Source: Frankiaceae bacterium (lineage in GTDB: Bacteria > Actinomycetota > Actinomycetes > Mycobacteriales > SCTD01). Taken from it: DNA of 27,624 nucleotides. The position numbers and the translations under genes are program-made. The stretch spans positions 1-27,624 of the forward strand of contig CANKBT010000004.1 in assembly GCA_947479995.1 (NCBI GenBank), written 5' to 3'. Under the pieces are notes generated by a model. That model saw only the letters and a list, made by a program, of their open reading frames with translations. It ran no database searches and had not been told where the DNA came from. Shown here piece by piece: positions 14,179 through 20,833 of the stretch. How positions within the stretch are numbered: the stretch's first letter is position 1; each line of letters opens with the position of its first letter.

Positions 14179-15178
14179 CGCCCTGCTCGTGCTCGCCACC
14201 TCGACCGGCGGGGTCGGCCAGCACGTCGCGGCCCTCGAGCGCGGGCTCACCGCGCGCGGGCTCGACGTCGCGGTCGCCTGCCCGGCGTCGACGCAGGCGG
14301 TCTTCGGCTTCGCCCGGCACCTGCCGCTGGAGGTCGGCGCGCGCCCGCACCCCCGCGACGCGGCGGCGGTGGCGCGGCTGCGCCGGCTGCCCGGCCGGGT
14401 CGTGCACGCCCACGGGCTGCGCGCCGGTACGCTGGCGGCGCTGTCGGGCCGGCGCCCGCTGGTCGTCACCTGGCACAACGCCCAGCTGCAGGGCGGACGG
14501 CTCGGCGCGGCCCTGGAGCGGCTCGTCGCCCGGCGCGCCACCGTCACCCTGGCCGCGTCGTCCGACCTGGCCGCCACCGCCCGCGCCCGGGGCGCCCGCG
14601 ACGTGCGGGTCGCGCCGGTCAGCGCGCCGCCGCTCGTGCCCACGGGCCGCGACCCGGGCCTCGGCCACCCGCTCGTGCTCGCCGTCGGCCGCCTGCACCC
14701 GCAGAAGGGCTACGACGTGCTCGTGCGCGCGCTGCCCCTGCTGGGCGACGCCGTCGTCGCGGTCGCCGGCACCGGGCCGCTGGACGAGGAGCTGCGCGCC
14801 GCCGCGCCCGGCGTGCGGTGGCTGGGCCGCCGCGACGACGTCGCCGACCTCTACGCCGCCGCCGACGTGGTCGTGCTGCCGTCGGTCTGGGAGGCCCGCT
14901 CGCTCACCGCCCAGGAGGCCCTGCGCCTCGGGCGGCCGCTCGTCACCACCGCCGTCGGCGGCCTGCCCGAGCTGGTCGGCGACGGCGCCGTGCTCGTGCC
15001 GCCGGGCGACGCCGAGGCGCTCGGCCGGGCCGTGCGGGGGCTGCTCGACGACCCGGCCGCCGCCGCGGCGCTCGCCGCCCGCGGCCGCGCGGTCGCCGCC
15101 ACCTGGCCGGACGAGGACGACACCACCGCCGAGGTCGCCGCCGTCTACGCCGCCCTGCAGCGGGGCGGGCCGGCGTGA
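14171..15178 (+). CDS. GT4-family glycosyltransferase
   Basis: The product is a 335-residue cytosolic or peripheral GT-B glycosyltransferase. The N-terminal domain begins LLVLATSTGGVGQHVAALERG, the Gly-rich loop of GT4 enzymes. The nucleotide-sugar domain contains VLAVGRLHPQKGYDVLV, then WLGRRDDVADLYAAADVVVL, then PSVWEARSLTAQEALRLGRP. The last carries the E-x7-E-like motif of the family (Glu in WEARSL and QEAL), followed by VTTAVGGLPELVGDG. GTG 14171 lies inside the end of murJ (8-base overlap), with GGGGAGG 9 bases upstream. The sugar donor and acceptor cannot be inferred. Its place between a flippase and a membrane protein suggests that it extends a lipid-linked sugar. Confidence 0.9.
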   Translation: MADALLVLATSTGGVGQHVAALERGLTARGLDVAVACPASTQAVFGFARHLPLEVGARPHPRDAAAVARLRRLPGRVVHAHGLRAGTLAALSGRRPLVVTWHNAQLQGGRLGAALERLVARRATVTLAASSDLAATARARGARDVRVAPVSAPPLVPTGRDPGLGHPLVLAVGRLHPQKGYDVLVRALPLLGDAVVAVAGTGPLDEELRAAAPGVRWLGRRDDVADLYAAADVVVLPSVWEARSLTAQEALRLGRPLVTTAVGGLPELVGDGAVLVPPGDAEALGRAVRGLLDDPAAAAALAARGRAVAATWPDEDDTTAEVAAVYAALQRGGPA

Positions 15179-17049
15179 GGGCGGTCGTCGCCGCGCTGGC
15201 CGCGCTGGCGGTGCTGCTCGGGCTGCCGGCCCCGGCGGCCGCGCAGGCGGCCGCCCCCGAGGTGGTCGTCATCGGCGTCGCCGGGCTGCGCTGGGACGAC
15301 CTCACCGACGACATGCCGCAGACCCGGGCGCTCGCCGCCCGCGGGGCCGTCGGCGCCCTGTCGGTCAAGGCGCTGCCGGCGGTCACCTGCCCGGGCGACG
15401 GCTGGCTGACGCTCGGGGCCGGCGCCCGCGCGGCCGCCCGACCGGACGACGACGACCCGGGCGGCAGCTGCGACCAGGGGCTGCCGGGGCTCGGCCGGGC
15501 GCTCGTCGAGGGCAACGCCGACTCCCGCGACGGCGCGGTGCTCGGCCTGCTCGCCGACGAGGTGCCGGTCAGCGCGGTCGGCCCCGGCGCCGCGCTGGCC
15601 GCCGCCGGCCGCGACGTGCCCGACGGGCGGGTGCGCCTCGTCGACGCCGGGGTGCTGGGGGAGCAGACCCGCGACCGGCCGGCGCAGCGCCGCGCCGTCG
15701 ACGCCGCCGTCGGCGCCGCGCTCGCGGCGGCGGGCGCCGCGGACGTGCTGCTCGTCGGGCTGAGCGAGGGGCCGCAGCCCGAGCCGGGCGTCGCGCGCCT
15801 GCACGTGGCGGTCGCCGCCGGGCCGTCGTACGAGCGCGGCACCCTGCGCTCGGCGAGCACCCGCCGCGACGGCCTCGTGCAGCTGGTCGACGTCACCGCG
15901 ACCGTGCTCGACCTCGTCGGCAGCGAGGTGCCGGACGACGTCGACGGGCAGCCGTGGCAGGTGCGGGGCGCCCCCCTGGCCGCCGGGGCGCTCGTCGACC
16001 TCGACGCGCGCGCGGCGGTCGGCAAGCGCACGACCGTGCCGCTGTTCGCCACCGTGCTCGTGCTGCTCGCCCTCGGGCTGGCCGCCACGGCCCGGCGCCC
16101 GCGCGCGGCCCGGGCCGTGGCGCTCGCCGGCACGGCGTTCCCCGGCGCGACCTTCGCCGCGATGCTCGTGCCGTGGTGGCGGGCCGGCCAGCCGTTCCTC
16201 GCGGCGCTGGCCCTGGTGCTCGCCCTGTCGGCGGCCGCCGCGGCGCTCGCGTCGCGCACCCGGCACCCCGTCGCCTGGGTGGCCGGCGCGACCTTCGCGC
16301 TGCTCGTCGTCGACCTGGTCACCGGCGCCCGGCTGCAGCTCGAGGCGCCGGCGGGCTACTCCTCGCTCGTGGCCGGCCGCTTCGCCGGCATCGGCAACGT
16401 CGCCTTCGGCGTCTACGCCACCTGCGCGCTGCTGCTGGCCGCCTCGCTGCGGCGCCTGCGGTGGGTGGCGCTCGTCGGGGTCGTCGCCGTGGTCGTCGAC
16501 GGCGCGCCGCCCTTCGGCAGCGACGTCGGCGGCGTGCTCGCCCTGCTGCCCGCCCTCGTCGTGCTCGCGATGCTGCTCACCGGCACCCGCGTCTCGCCGC
16601 TGCGGCTGCTGCTCGCCGGGCTGGCGGGCGCGCTGGTCGTCACCGCCTTCGCGCTCGCGGACTGGTCGCGGGCGCCGGGCGACCGCACGCACCTCGGGCG
16701 CTTCGTGGAGCAGGTCGCCGACGGCACCGCGGGGGAGGTGCTGCAGCGCAAGGCGGCGGCCGTGCTCGGCCTGCTGTTCGCCAACCCGGTGACCGCCCTG
16801 CTGCCGCTCGTCGTCGCCGGGACGGTCTACCTGTTCCTGCGCCCGCCACCGCCGGTCGCCCGCGCCTTCGCCGCCGAGCCGACGCTGCGCGCGGCGCTCG
16901 TCGCCGTCGGGCTCCTGGCGCTGGTCGGCTTCGCGGTCAACGACAGCGGCGCCGCCGTCGTCGCCCTGGCCGTCGTCGTCGTGCTGCCGGCGACGGCCGC
17001 GGTGGTCGCGGGCGTGGCGGCTGGACGGCAGGGGGCCCCGCCCGCGTAG
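15175..17049 (+). CDS. Large membrane protein with a degenerate alkaline-phosphatase-like domain
   Basis: The product has 624 residues. Residues 1-27 look like a signal peptide or first membrane helix (AVVAALAALAVLLGLPAPAAA). Residues 29 to about 270 resemble the alkaline phosphatase/sulfatase superfamily: VVVIGVAGLRWDDL at the first strand, ALPAVTCPGDGWLTL where the nucleophile Thr/Ser loop lies, and LVQLVDVTATVLDLVG near the end. The usual metal-ligand Asp in the first motif (V-D-G) is Ala36 here, and no His-rich metal site is evident, so the domain may be inactive. Residues about 283-620 contain roughly ten hydrophobic segments with conserved-looking motifs AGRFAGIGNVAFGVY, FGSDVGGVLALLPAL, DWSRAPGDRTHLGRF and GFAVNDSGAAVVAL. 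GTG 15175 overlaps the previous stop as GTGA. I recall similar proteins in other actinobacteria, with no assigned function. The stop codon TAG is part of the putative pyrG -10. Confidence 0.8.
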   Translation: MRAVVAALAALAVLLGLPAPAAAQAAAPEVVVIGVAGLRWDDLTDDMPQTRALAARGAVGALSVKALPAVTCPGDGWLTLGAGARAAARPDDDDPGGSCDQGLPGLGRALVEGNADSRDGAVLGLLADEVPVSAVGPGAALAAAGRDVPDGRVRLVDAGVLGEQTRDRPAQRRAVDAAVGAALAAAGAADVLLVGLSEGPQPEPGVARLHVAVAAGPSYERGTLRSASTRRDGLVQLVDVTATVLDLVGSEVPDDVDGQPWQVRGAPLAAGALVDLDARAAVGKRTTVPLFATVLVLLALGLAATARRPRAARAVALAGTAFPGATFAAMLVPWWRAGQPFLAALALVLALSAAAAALASRTRHPVAWVAGATFALLVVDLVTGARLQLEAPAGYSSLVAGRFAGIGNVAFGVYATCALLLAASLRRLRWVALVGVVAVVVDGAPPFGSDVGGVLALLPALVVLAMLLTGTRVSPLRLLLAGLAGALVVTAFALADWSRAPGDRTHLGRFVEQVADGTAGEVLQRKAAAVLGLLFANPVTALLPLVVAGTVYLFLRPPPPVARAFAAEPTLRAALVAVGLLALVGFAVNDSGAAVVALAVVVVLPATAAVVAGVAAGRQGAPPA

Positions 17050-17052
17050 GGT
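17047..17052 (+). promoter_or_regulatory. Putative pyrG -10 (TAGGGT)
   Basis: TAGGGT overlaps the stop codon of the upstream membrane-protein gene (TAG 17047-17049). Transcription would begin near 17059-17060 and leave a leader of about 48 bases with GGGGAG as ribosome binding site. The leader contains a 7-bp inverted repeat GGACTCC (17053-17059) / GGAGTCC (17077-17083), partly upstream of the likely start point. Confidence 0.5.
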
Positions 17053-17107
17053 GGACTCCCGTGCAGCGGGTCCGTCGGAGTCCCGCGCGGAGCACGGGGA
17101 GCCCCAC

Positions 17108-18772
17108 GTGGCGGTACGCACCGGTCAGCCCACCTGCCACCTGTTCGTCACCGGCGGGGTCGCCTCCTCGCTCGGCAAGGGCCTGACCGCGTCGTCGCTC
17201 GGGCGCCTGCTCAAGGCGCGCGGCCTGCGGGTCACGATGCAGAAGCTCGACCCGTACCTCAACGTGGACCCGGGCACGATGAACCCGTTCCAGCACGGCG
17301 AGGTGTTCGTCACCGACGACGGCGCCGAGACCGACCTCGACGTCGGCCACTACGAGCGCTTCCTCGACGAGGACCTCGGCGCCGGCAACAACGTCACGAC
17401 CGGCCAGGTCTACTCGGCGGTCATCGCCAAGGAGCGCCGCGGCGAGTACCTCGGCGACACCGTCCAGGTCATCCCGCACATCACCGACGAGATCAAGGGC
17501 CGCATCCTCGACCTCGGCGGCGAGGGCGTCGACGTCGTCATCACCGAGGTCGGCGGCACCGTCGGCGACATCGAGTCGCTGCCGTTCCTCGAGGCGGCCC
17601 GGCAGGTGCGCCAGGAGGTCGGGCGCGACCGCTGCTTCTTCCTGCACGTCAGCCTCGTGCCGTACATCGGGCCGAGCGGCGAGCTCAAGACCAAGCCGAC
17701 CCAGCACTCCGTGCAGTCGCTGCGCGGCATCGGCATCACGCCCGACGCCATCGTCTGCCGCTCGGACCGGCCGATCCACGACGGCATCAAGCGCAAGATC
17801 GCCAACATGTGCGACGTCGACGCCGAGGCGGTCGTCTCCGCCGTCGACGCGCCGTCGATCTACGACATCCCGAAGGTCCTGCACCGCGAGGGGCTGGACG
17901 CGTACGTCGTGCGCAAGCTCGGCCTGCCGTTCCGCGACGTCGACTGGACCGACTGGGACCGCCTGCTCGAGCGCGTGCACCGCCCCGCCAAGCAGGTGAC
18001 GATCGCCCTGGTCGGCAAGTACGTCGACCTGCCCGACGCCTACCTGTCGGTCACCGAGGCGCTGCGCGCGGGCGGCTTCGCCGCCGACGCCAAGGTCGAC
18101 CTGCGCTGGGTCGTGTCCGACGACTGCGAGACGGCGGCCGGCGCCCTGGCCGCCCTCGACGACGTCGACGGGGTGCTCGTGCCCGGCGGCTTCGGCGTGC
18201 GCGGCATCGAGGGCAAGCTCGGCGCCATCCGGCACGCCCGCGAGCAGCGGGTGCCGACGCTCGGCCTGTGCCTCGGCCTGCAGTGCATGGTCATCGAGGT
18301 CGCCCGCGACCTGGCCGGCATCGAGAAGGCCGGGTCGGCGGAGTTCGACCCCGCCTCGCCCGACCCGGTCATCGCCACCATGGCCGACCAGCAGGACGTC
18401 GTCGCCGGCGAGCGCGACATGGGCGGCACGATGCGCCTGGGGCTGTGGCCGACCGCCCTGCTGCCCGGCTCCGTCGCGGCGCGGGCGTACGGCGACGAGC
18501 CGGCGACCGAGCGGCACCGCCACCGCTACGAGGTCAACAACGCCTACCGCCCGGCGCTCGAGGCCGCCGGGCTGGTCTTCTCCGGCACCTCGCCCGACGG
18601 CACGCTCGTCGAGATCGCCGAGCTGCCCGCCGACGTGCACCCGTTCTTCGTCGGCACGCAGGCCCACCCGGAGTTCCGCTCGCGCCCGACGCGCGCGCAC
18701 CCGCTGTTCGCCGCCTTCATCGCCGCCGCGGTGCAGCGCGCCGAGGCGCGGATGCTGCCCCTGCAGCCCTGA
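17108..18772 (+). CDS. pyrG: CTP synthase
   Basis: The enzyme converts UTP to CTP with ATP and glutamine-derived ammonia, the last step of de novo pyrimidine nucleotide synthesis. The product has 554 residues. The amidoligase domain starts HLFVTGGVASSLGKGLTASS and contains MQKLDPYLNVDPGTMNPFQHGE and TDLDVGHYERF. The class I glutaminase domain contains the nucleophile motif GLCLGLQCMVIE and the His/Glu pair in QAHPEFRSRP. Start: GTG 17108 has GGGGAG 6 bases upstream and gives MAVRTGQPTCHLFVTGG; an in-frame GTG at 17051 would add 19 unrelated residues. In mycobacteria pyrG likewise follows the steA/steB (MctB) region and precedes a Nudix gene. All key motifs are intact. Confidence 0.97.
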   Translation: MAVRTGQPTCHLFVTGGVASSLGKGLTASSLGRLLKARGLRVTMQKLDPYLNVDPGTMNPFQHGEVFVTDDGAETDLDVGHYERFLDEDLGAGNNVTTGQVYSAVIAKERRGEYLGDTVQVIPHITDEIKGRILDLGGEGVDVVITEVGGTVGDIESLPFLEAARQVRQEVGRDRCFFLHVSLVPYIGPSGELKTKPTQHSVQSLRGIGITPDAIVCRSDRPIHDGIKRKIANMCDVDAEAVVSAVDAPSIYDIPKVLHREGLDAYVVRKLGLPFRDVDWTDWDRLLERVHRPAKQVTIALVGKYVDLPDAYLSVTEALRAGGFAADAKVDLRWVVSDDCETAAGALAALDDVDGVLVPGGFGVRGIEGKLGAIRHAREQRVPTLGLCLGLQCMVIEVARDLAGIEKAGSAEFDPASPDPVIATMADQQDVVAGERDMGGTMRLGLWPTALLPGSVAARAYGDEPATERHRHRYEVNNAYRPALEAAGLVFSGTSPDGTLVEIAELPADVHPFFVGTQAHPEFRSRPTRAHPLFAAFIAAAVQRAEARMLPLQP

Positions 18773-18848
18773 CCGCACCCGCGGTTCCGGCGCAGCCCTC
18801 CGGGAAGGCCCTCGGCGTCCACGACAGGCGAGACCTCGGAGGAGCAGC

Positions 18849-19202
18849 ATGGTGCAGGGCGTGTCGAACGTGTGGGTGCCGGTCGAGCAGATGGACCGGG
18901 CGCTGGGCTTCTACCGCGACGTGCTCGGCCTCTCGGTGAAGATGGAGTCGCCGGAGTGGTCCGAGCTCGAGGCGAACGGCCTGAGCATCGGCCTCAACGC
19001 GCGCGAGGCCAAGGGCGCCTCGGCCGACGGCGGTGCCGTCATCACCTTCCACAGCGAGGACATCGAGGGCGAGAAGTCCGACCTCGAGGGCAAGGGCGTG
19101 CGCTTCACCGGCGACGTCTCGTCCTACGACTGGGGCAGCGTCGCGCCGTTCAAGGACAGCGAGGGCAACGACCTGCAGCTGTACGCGCCGCCCGCCTCCT
19201 AG
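18849..19202 (+). CDS. VOC-superfamily (glyoxalase-like) protein
   Basis: The product has 117 residues. ATG 18849 follows GGAGGAG by 4 bases. The two babbab modules of the vicinal-oxygen-chelate fold are visible: VSNVWVPVEQMDRALGFYRDVLGL is the classic first module, and AVITFHSEDIEGEKSDLEGKG with FKDSEGNDLQLYAPP closes the second. VOC proteins use metal-assisted chemistry on vicinal oxygens or act as binding and resistance proteins. The first-strand metal ligand, usually His, is not obvious here (NVWVPV), while Glu in DSEGNDLQLY could be a ligand. The substrate is unknown and the domain may be non-catalytic. It lies between pyrG and Nudix with its own ribosome binding site and is followed by a repeat-hairpin region. 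Confidence 0.85.
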   Translation: MVQGVSNVWVPVEQMDRALGFYRDVLGLSVKMESPEWSELEANGLSIGLNAREAKGASADGGAVITFHSEDIEGEKSDLEGKGVRFTGDVSSYDWGSVAPFKDSEGNDLQLYAPPAS

Positions 19203-19265
19203 CGGGCGCGGGGCTGCGCCCCGCGACGGCGACGCGGGCGCGGGGCTACGCCCCGCGACGGCGAC
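19202..19265. repeat. Two tandem 32-bp repeats, each a hairpin
   Basis: Copies 19202-19233 and 19234-19265 differ at one base (G/A in the loop). Each contains an 8-bp stem CGCGGGGC / GCCCCGCG with a 3-base loop (19207-19225 and 19239-19257). They begin at the last base of the VOC stop codon and run into the 3' end of the putative minus-strand gene. They could act as a bidirectional terminator or as a repetitive extragenic palindrome. Confidence 0.8.
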
Positions 19266-19557
19266 GCGGGCGCCGGCCGGCCAGGCCGGCGCCCTCGTCG
19301 CGCAGCGCCTGGCGCAGCAGCAGCTCCTCGTCGGCGGCCTCCTCGACCTCCGGCCAGGGGGTGTCGGCGCCGATGGCCCGGCGGCGCGTGAGGCGCCGCG
19401 CCATCCGCGCGACCGTGCCCAGCACCAGCCCGGCGGGCAGCTCGGCGTGGCGGCGGATGAGGCGCTGCTCGACGCCGTCGCGCGCGGAGCCGGCGCCGGA
19501 CGCCGGCTGCCCGCCGGCGTCCTCCGCCGGCTCGCCGCCGGCCGCGCCCCCGTCCAC
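19246..19557 (-). CDS. Hypothetical small basic protein (103 aa)
   Basis: The reading frame starts at GTG 19557-19555 on the minus strand, with a GAAGGGG-type purine run upstream, and stops at TAG 19246-19248. The first 30 residues are Gly/Ala low complexity. The core, RHAELPAGLVLGTVARMARRLT followed by RAIGADTPWPEVEEAADEEL and LLRQALRDEG, looks like a real amphipathic helical domain with a W-P-E-V-E-E turn and then an acidic/Leu helix. The tail is Arg-rich (RRPRRRRGA). It fills an otherwise empty 400-base gap between VOC and Nudix and uses G/C third positions as real genes here do. I do not recognise the family. Because GC-rich DNA gives long spurious frames, confidence is moderate. Confidence 0.5.
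   Translation of the reverse strand: MDGGAAGGEPAEDAGGQPASGAGSARDGVEQRLIRRHAELPAGLVLGTVARMARRLTRRRAIGADTPWPEVEEAADEELLLRQALRDEGAGLAGRRPRRRRGA
19268..19294. terminator. Strong hairpin between converging genes
   Basis: GGGCGCCGGCC / GGCCGGCGCCC is a perfect 11-bp stem with a 5-base loop GGCCA, directly after the two 32-bp repeats. It is downstream of the VOC gene on the plus strand and within the 3' end of the putative minus-strand gene. There is no T-run. It is a likely plus-strand terminator or insulator. Confidence 0.5.
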
Positions 19558-19595
19558 GACGGGCCCCTTCCCCGCCGCCGGGCAGGCACGCTCCC

Positions 19596-19601
19596 TAGGG
19601 T
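19596..19601 (+). promoter_or_regulatory. Putative leaderless -10 of the Nudix gene (TAGGGT)
   Basis: TAGGGT lies exactly 7 bases before ATG 19609. There is no Shine-Dalgarno. This is the best -10 match in the leaderless set. Confidence 0.6.
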
Positions 19602-19608
19602 GGGCGGC

Positions 19609-20214
19609 ATGACCCACGCGCACGAGGTGCTGTCGTCCGAGGTCGGCTACGAGGGCCGGATCATCCGCGTGCGCCGCGACGACGTCTCGATGCCGGGCGG
19701 CACGAGCAGCCAGCGCGACGTCGTCGAGCACCCCGGCGCCGTGGGCGTGGTGGCGCTGGACGACCAGGGCCGCGTCCTGCTCGTGCAGCAGTACCGCCAC
19801 CCGGTGCGCCGCCGGCTCGACGAGCTGCCCGCCGGGCTGCTCGACGTGGCCGGCGAGCCGGCCCGCGAGGGCGCGGTGCGCGAGCTCATGGAGGAGGCGG
19901 GCCTGGCCGCCCGGACCTGGCACGTGCTGGTCGACACGCTGACCAGCCCCGGCATGACCGACGAGGCGATCCGGGTCTACCTCGCCCGTGACGTGCACGA
20001 GGTCGAGCGCGACGTGCAGGAGCACGAGGAGCTCGAGATGACCACGCAGTGGCTCGACCTCGGGGAGGCCGTCGACCGGGTGCTGCGCGGCGAGGTCGAG
20101 AACGCGATGGCCTGCGTGGGGCTGCTCGCGGCCGCCGAGGCGGTGCGCCGCGACTACGCCGGGCTGCGGCCGGTCGACGCGCCCTGGCCGTCGCGGCCGT
20201 CCGCCGGCGGCTGA
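19609..20214 (+). CDS. Nudix hydrolase, ADP-ribose pyrophosphatase type
   Basis: The product has 201 residues. It hydrolyses ADP-ribose or related nucleoside diphosphate sugars to AMP and a phosphosugar. The Nudix box is complete: LPAGLLDVAGEPAREGAVRE followed by LMEEAGL, with the LPAGLLD lead-in typical of actinobacterial ADP-ribose pyrophosphatases such as mycobacterial Rv1700. LLVQQYRHPVRRRLDELP and LTSPGMTDEAIRVYLARD also match that group, and EHEELEMTTQWL carries late acidic residues. ATG 19609 gives MTHAHEVLSSEVGYEGRIIR, the usual first strands. Its position after pyrG is conserved. Its last 61 bases overlap the 3' end of the convergent membrane-protein gene. Confidence 0.93.
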   Translation: MTHAHEVLSSEVGYEGRIIRVRRDDVSMPGGTSSQRDVVEHPGAVGVVALDDQGRVLLVQQYRHPVRRRLDELPAGLLDVAGEPAREGAVRELMEEAGLAARTWHVLVDTLTSPGMTDEAIRVYLARDVHEVERDVQEHEELEMTTQWLDLGEAVDRVLRGEVENAMACVGLLAAAEAVRRDYAGLRPVDAPWPSRPSAGG

Positions 20215-20807
20215 CCGCCCGCCCGCAGCCCGAGGCTGGCCAGCTGCAGCGCGGCCAGCGCCTCGCCCGCGCCGGGCGTGCCCGCCCGCCACGCGGTCAC
20301 CGGCGCGGGGCCGAGGCGCGCCAGCCGGTGCAGGGGCTGCGTCGTCGCGGCGCGGAGCGCGAGCAGGTCGACGTCGCCGCGCAGGGCGACGGCGGCGCCC
20401 GCCTCGCGGGCGTAGCGCAGCCGGCCGGGCAGCCACCTCAGCAGCGCGTACCCGACGGGCAGCAGCGCGATGAGGAGCGCGAGCACGAGCGCGAGCCGCT
20501 CGACCGCCTCCTGCCCGGTGACGCCGGCGGCGGCGACCTGCCGGCTCGCCTCCTGCAGCTGCTCGAACGGCGTGCTCAGCCGGTCGCCGACCAGCGGGGC
20601 GTCCTCGACGGTGCCGGCGGCGTCGCCGAAGCGGTCGGCCAGCCCGGTGGCGGCCTCCTCCAGCCGCACGCCCGGGGTGCGCAGCTCGAGCACGAGGTCG
20701 CGCACGTGCAGCGCGAGGCGCACGAAGGCGTACGCCCAGACGGCGACCGCCGCGTCGAGCAGCTGCTGGCGCAGGCGCAGGGGACCGGTCTCGGCGTACC
20801 ACCTCAT
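20154..20807 (-). CDS. Membrane protein of unknown function, downstream of mntH
   Basis: The product has 217 residues from ATG 20807-20805 to TAG 20154-20156. Predicted membrane segments lie near residues 17-38 (LDAAVAVWAYAFVRLALHVRDL) and 105-128 (LALVLALLIALLPVGYALLRW). Between them is a soluble linker with VRLEEAATGLADRFGDAAGT and APLVGDRLSTPFEQLQEA. The C-terminal part is Ala/Leu-rich and helical (GDVDLLALRAATTQPLHRLA). I recall two-TM proteins with a DxPLVGxxL-type segment as conserved and uncharacterised in actinobacteria. It begins 26 bases after the mntH stop on the same strand, so co-transcription is likely. It has only a weak ribosome binding site. Its 3' end overlaps the Nudix gene by 61 bases. 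Confidence 0.75.
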   Translation of the reverse strand: MRWYAETGPLRLRQQLLDAAVAVWAYAFVRLALHVRDLVLELRTPGVRLEEAATGLADRFGDAAGTVEDAPLVGDRLSTPFEQLQEASRQVAAAGVTGQEAVERLALVLALLIALLPVGYALLRWLPGRLRYAREAGAAVALRGDVDLLALRAATTQPLHRLARLGPAPVTAWRAGTPGAGEALAALQLASLGLRAGGQPPADGRDGQGASTGRSPA

Positions 20808-20833
20808 GGCGCCGGTCCTGCCCCGTGGGGGCG

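Noticed and set aside
11758..14643. 961-codon antisense frame opposite the MraY-like gene and murJ
   Set aside because: Translation is Arg/Gly/His-rich shadow sequence, while the plus strand has recognisable membrane proteins.
17053..17083. Attenuator or reiterative-transcription control of pyrG as in Bacillus
   Set aside because: The inverted repeat is only 7 bp with a 17-base loop, starts at or before the likely transcription start, and has no T-run or run of identical initiating bases.
17051..17107. Longer pyrG start at GTG 17051
   Set aside because: It would overlap the -10 box and add 19 residues without family resemblance. GTG 17108 has a well-spaced GGGGAG and gives the canonical N terminus.
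12996..17186. 1396-codon plus-strand frame across murJ, the glycosyltransferase, the membrane protein and into pyrG
   Set aside because: It is a shifted frame of genes with intact motifs. The product is low-complexity Arg/Ala/Gly with no domain.
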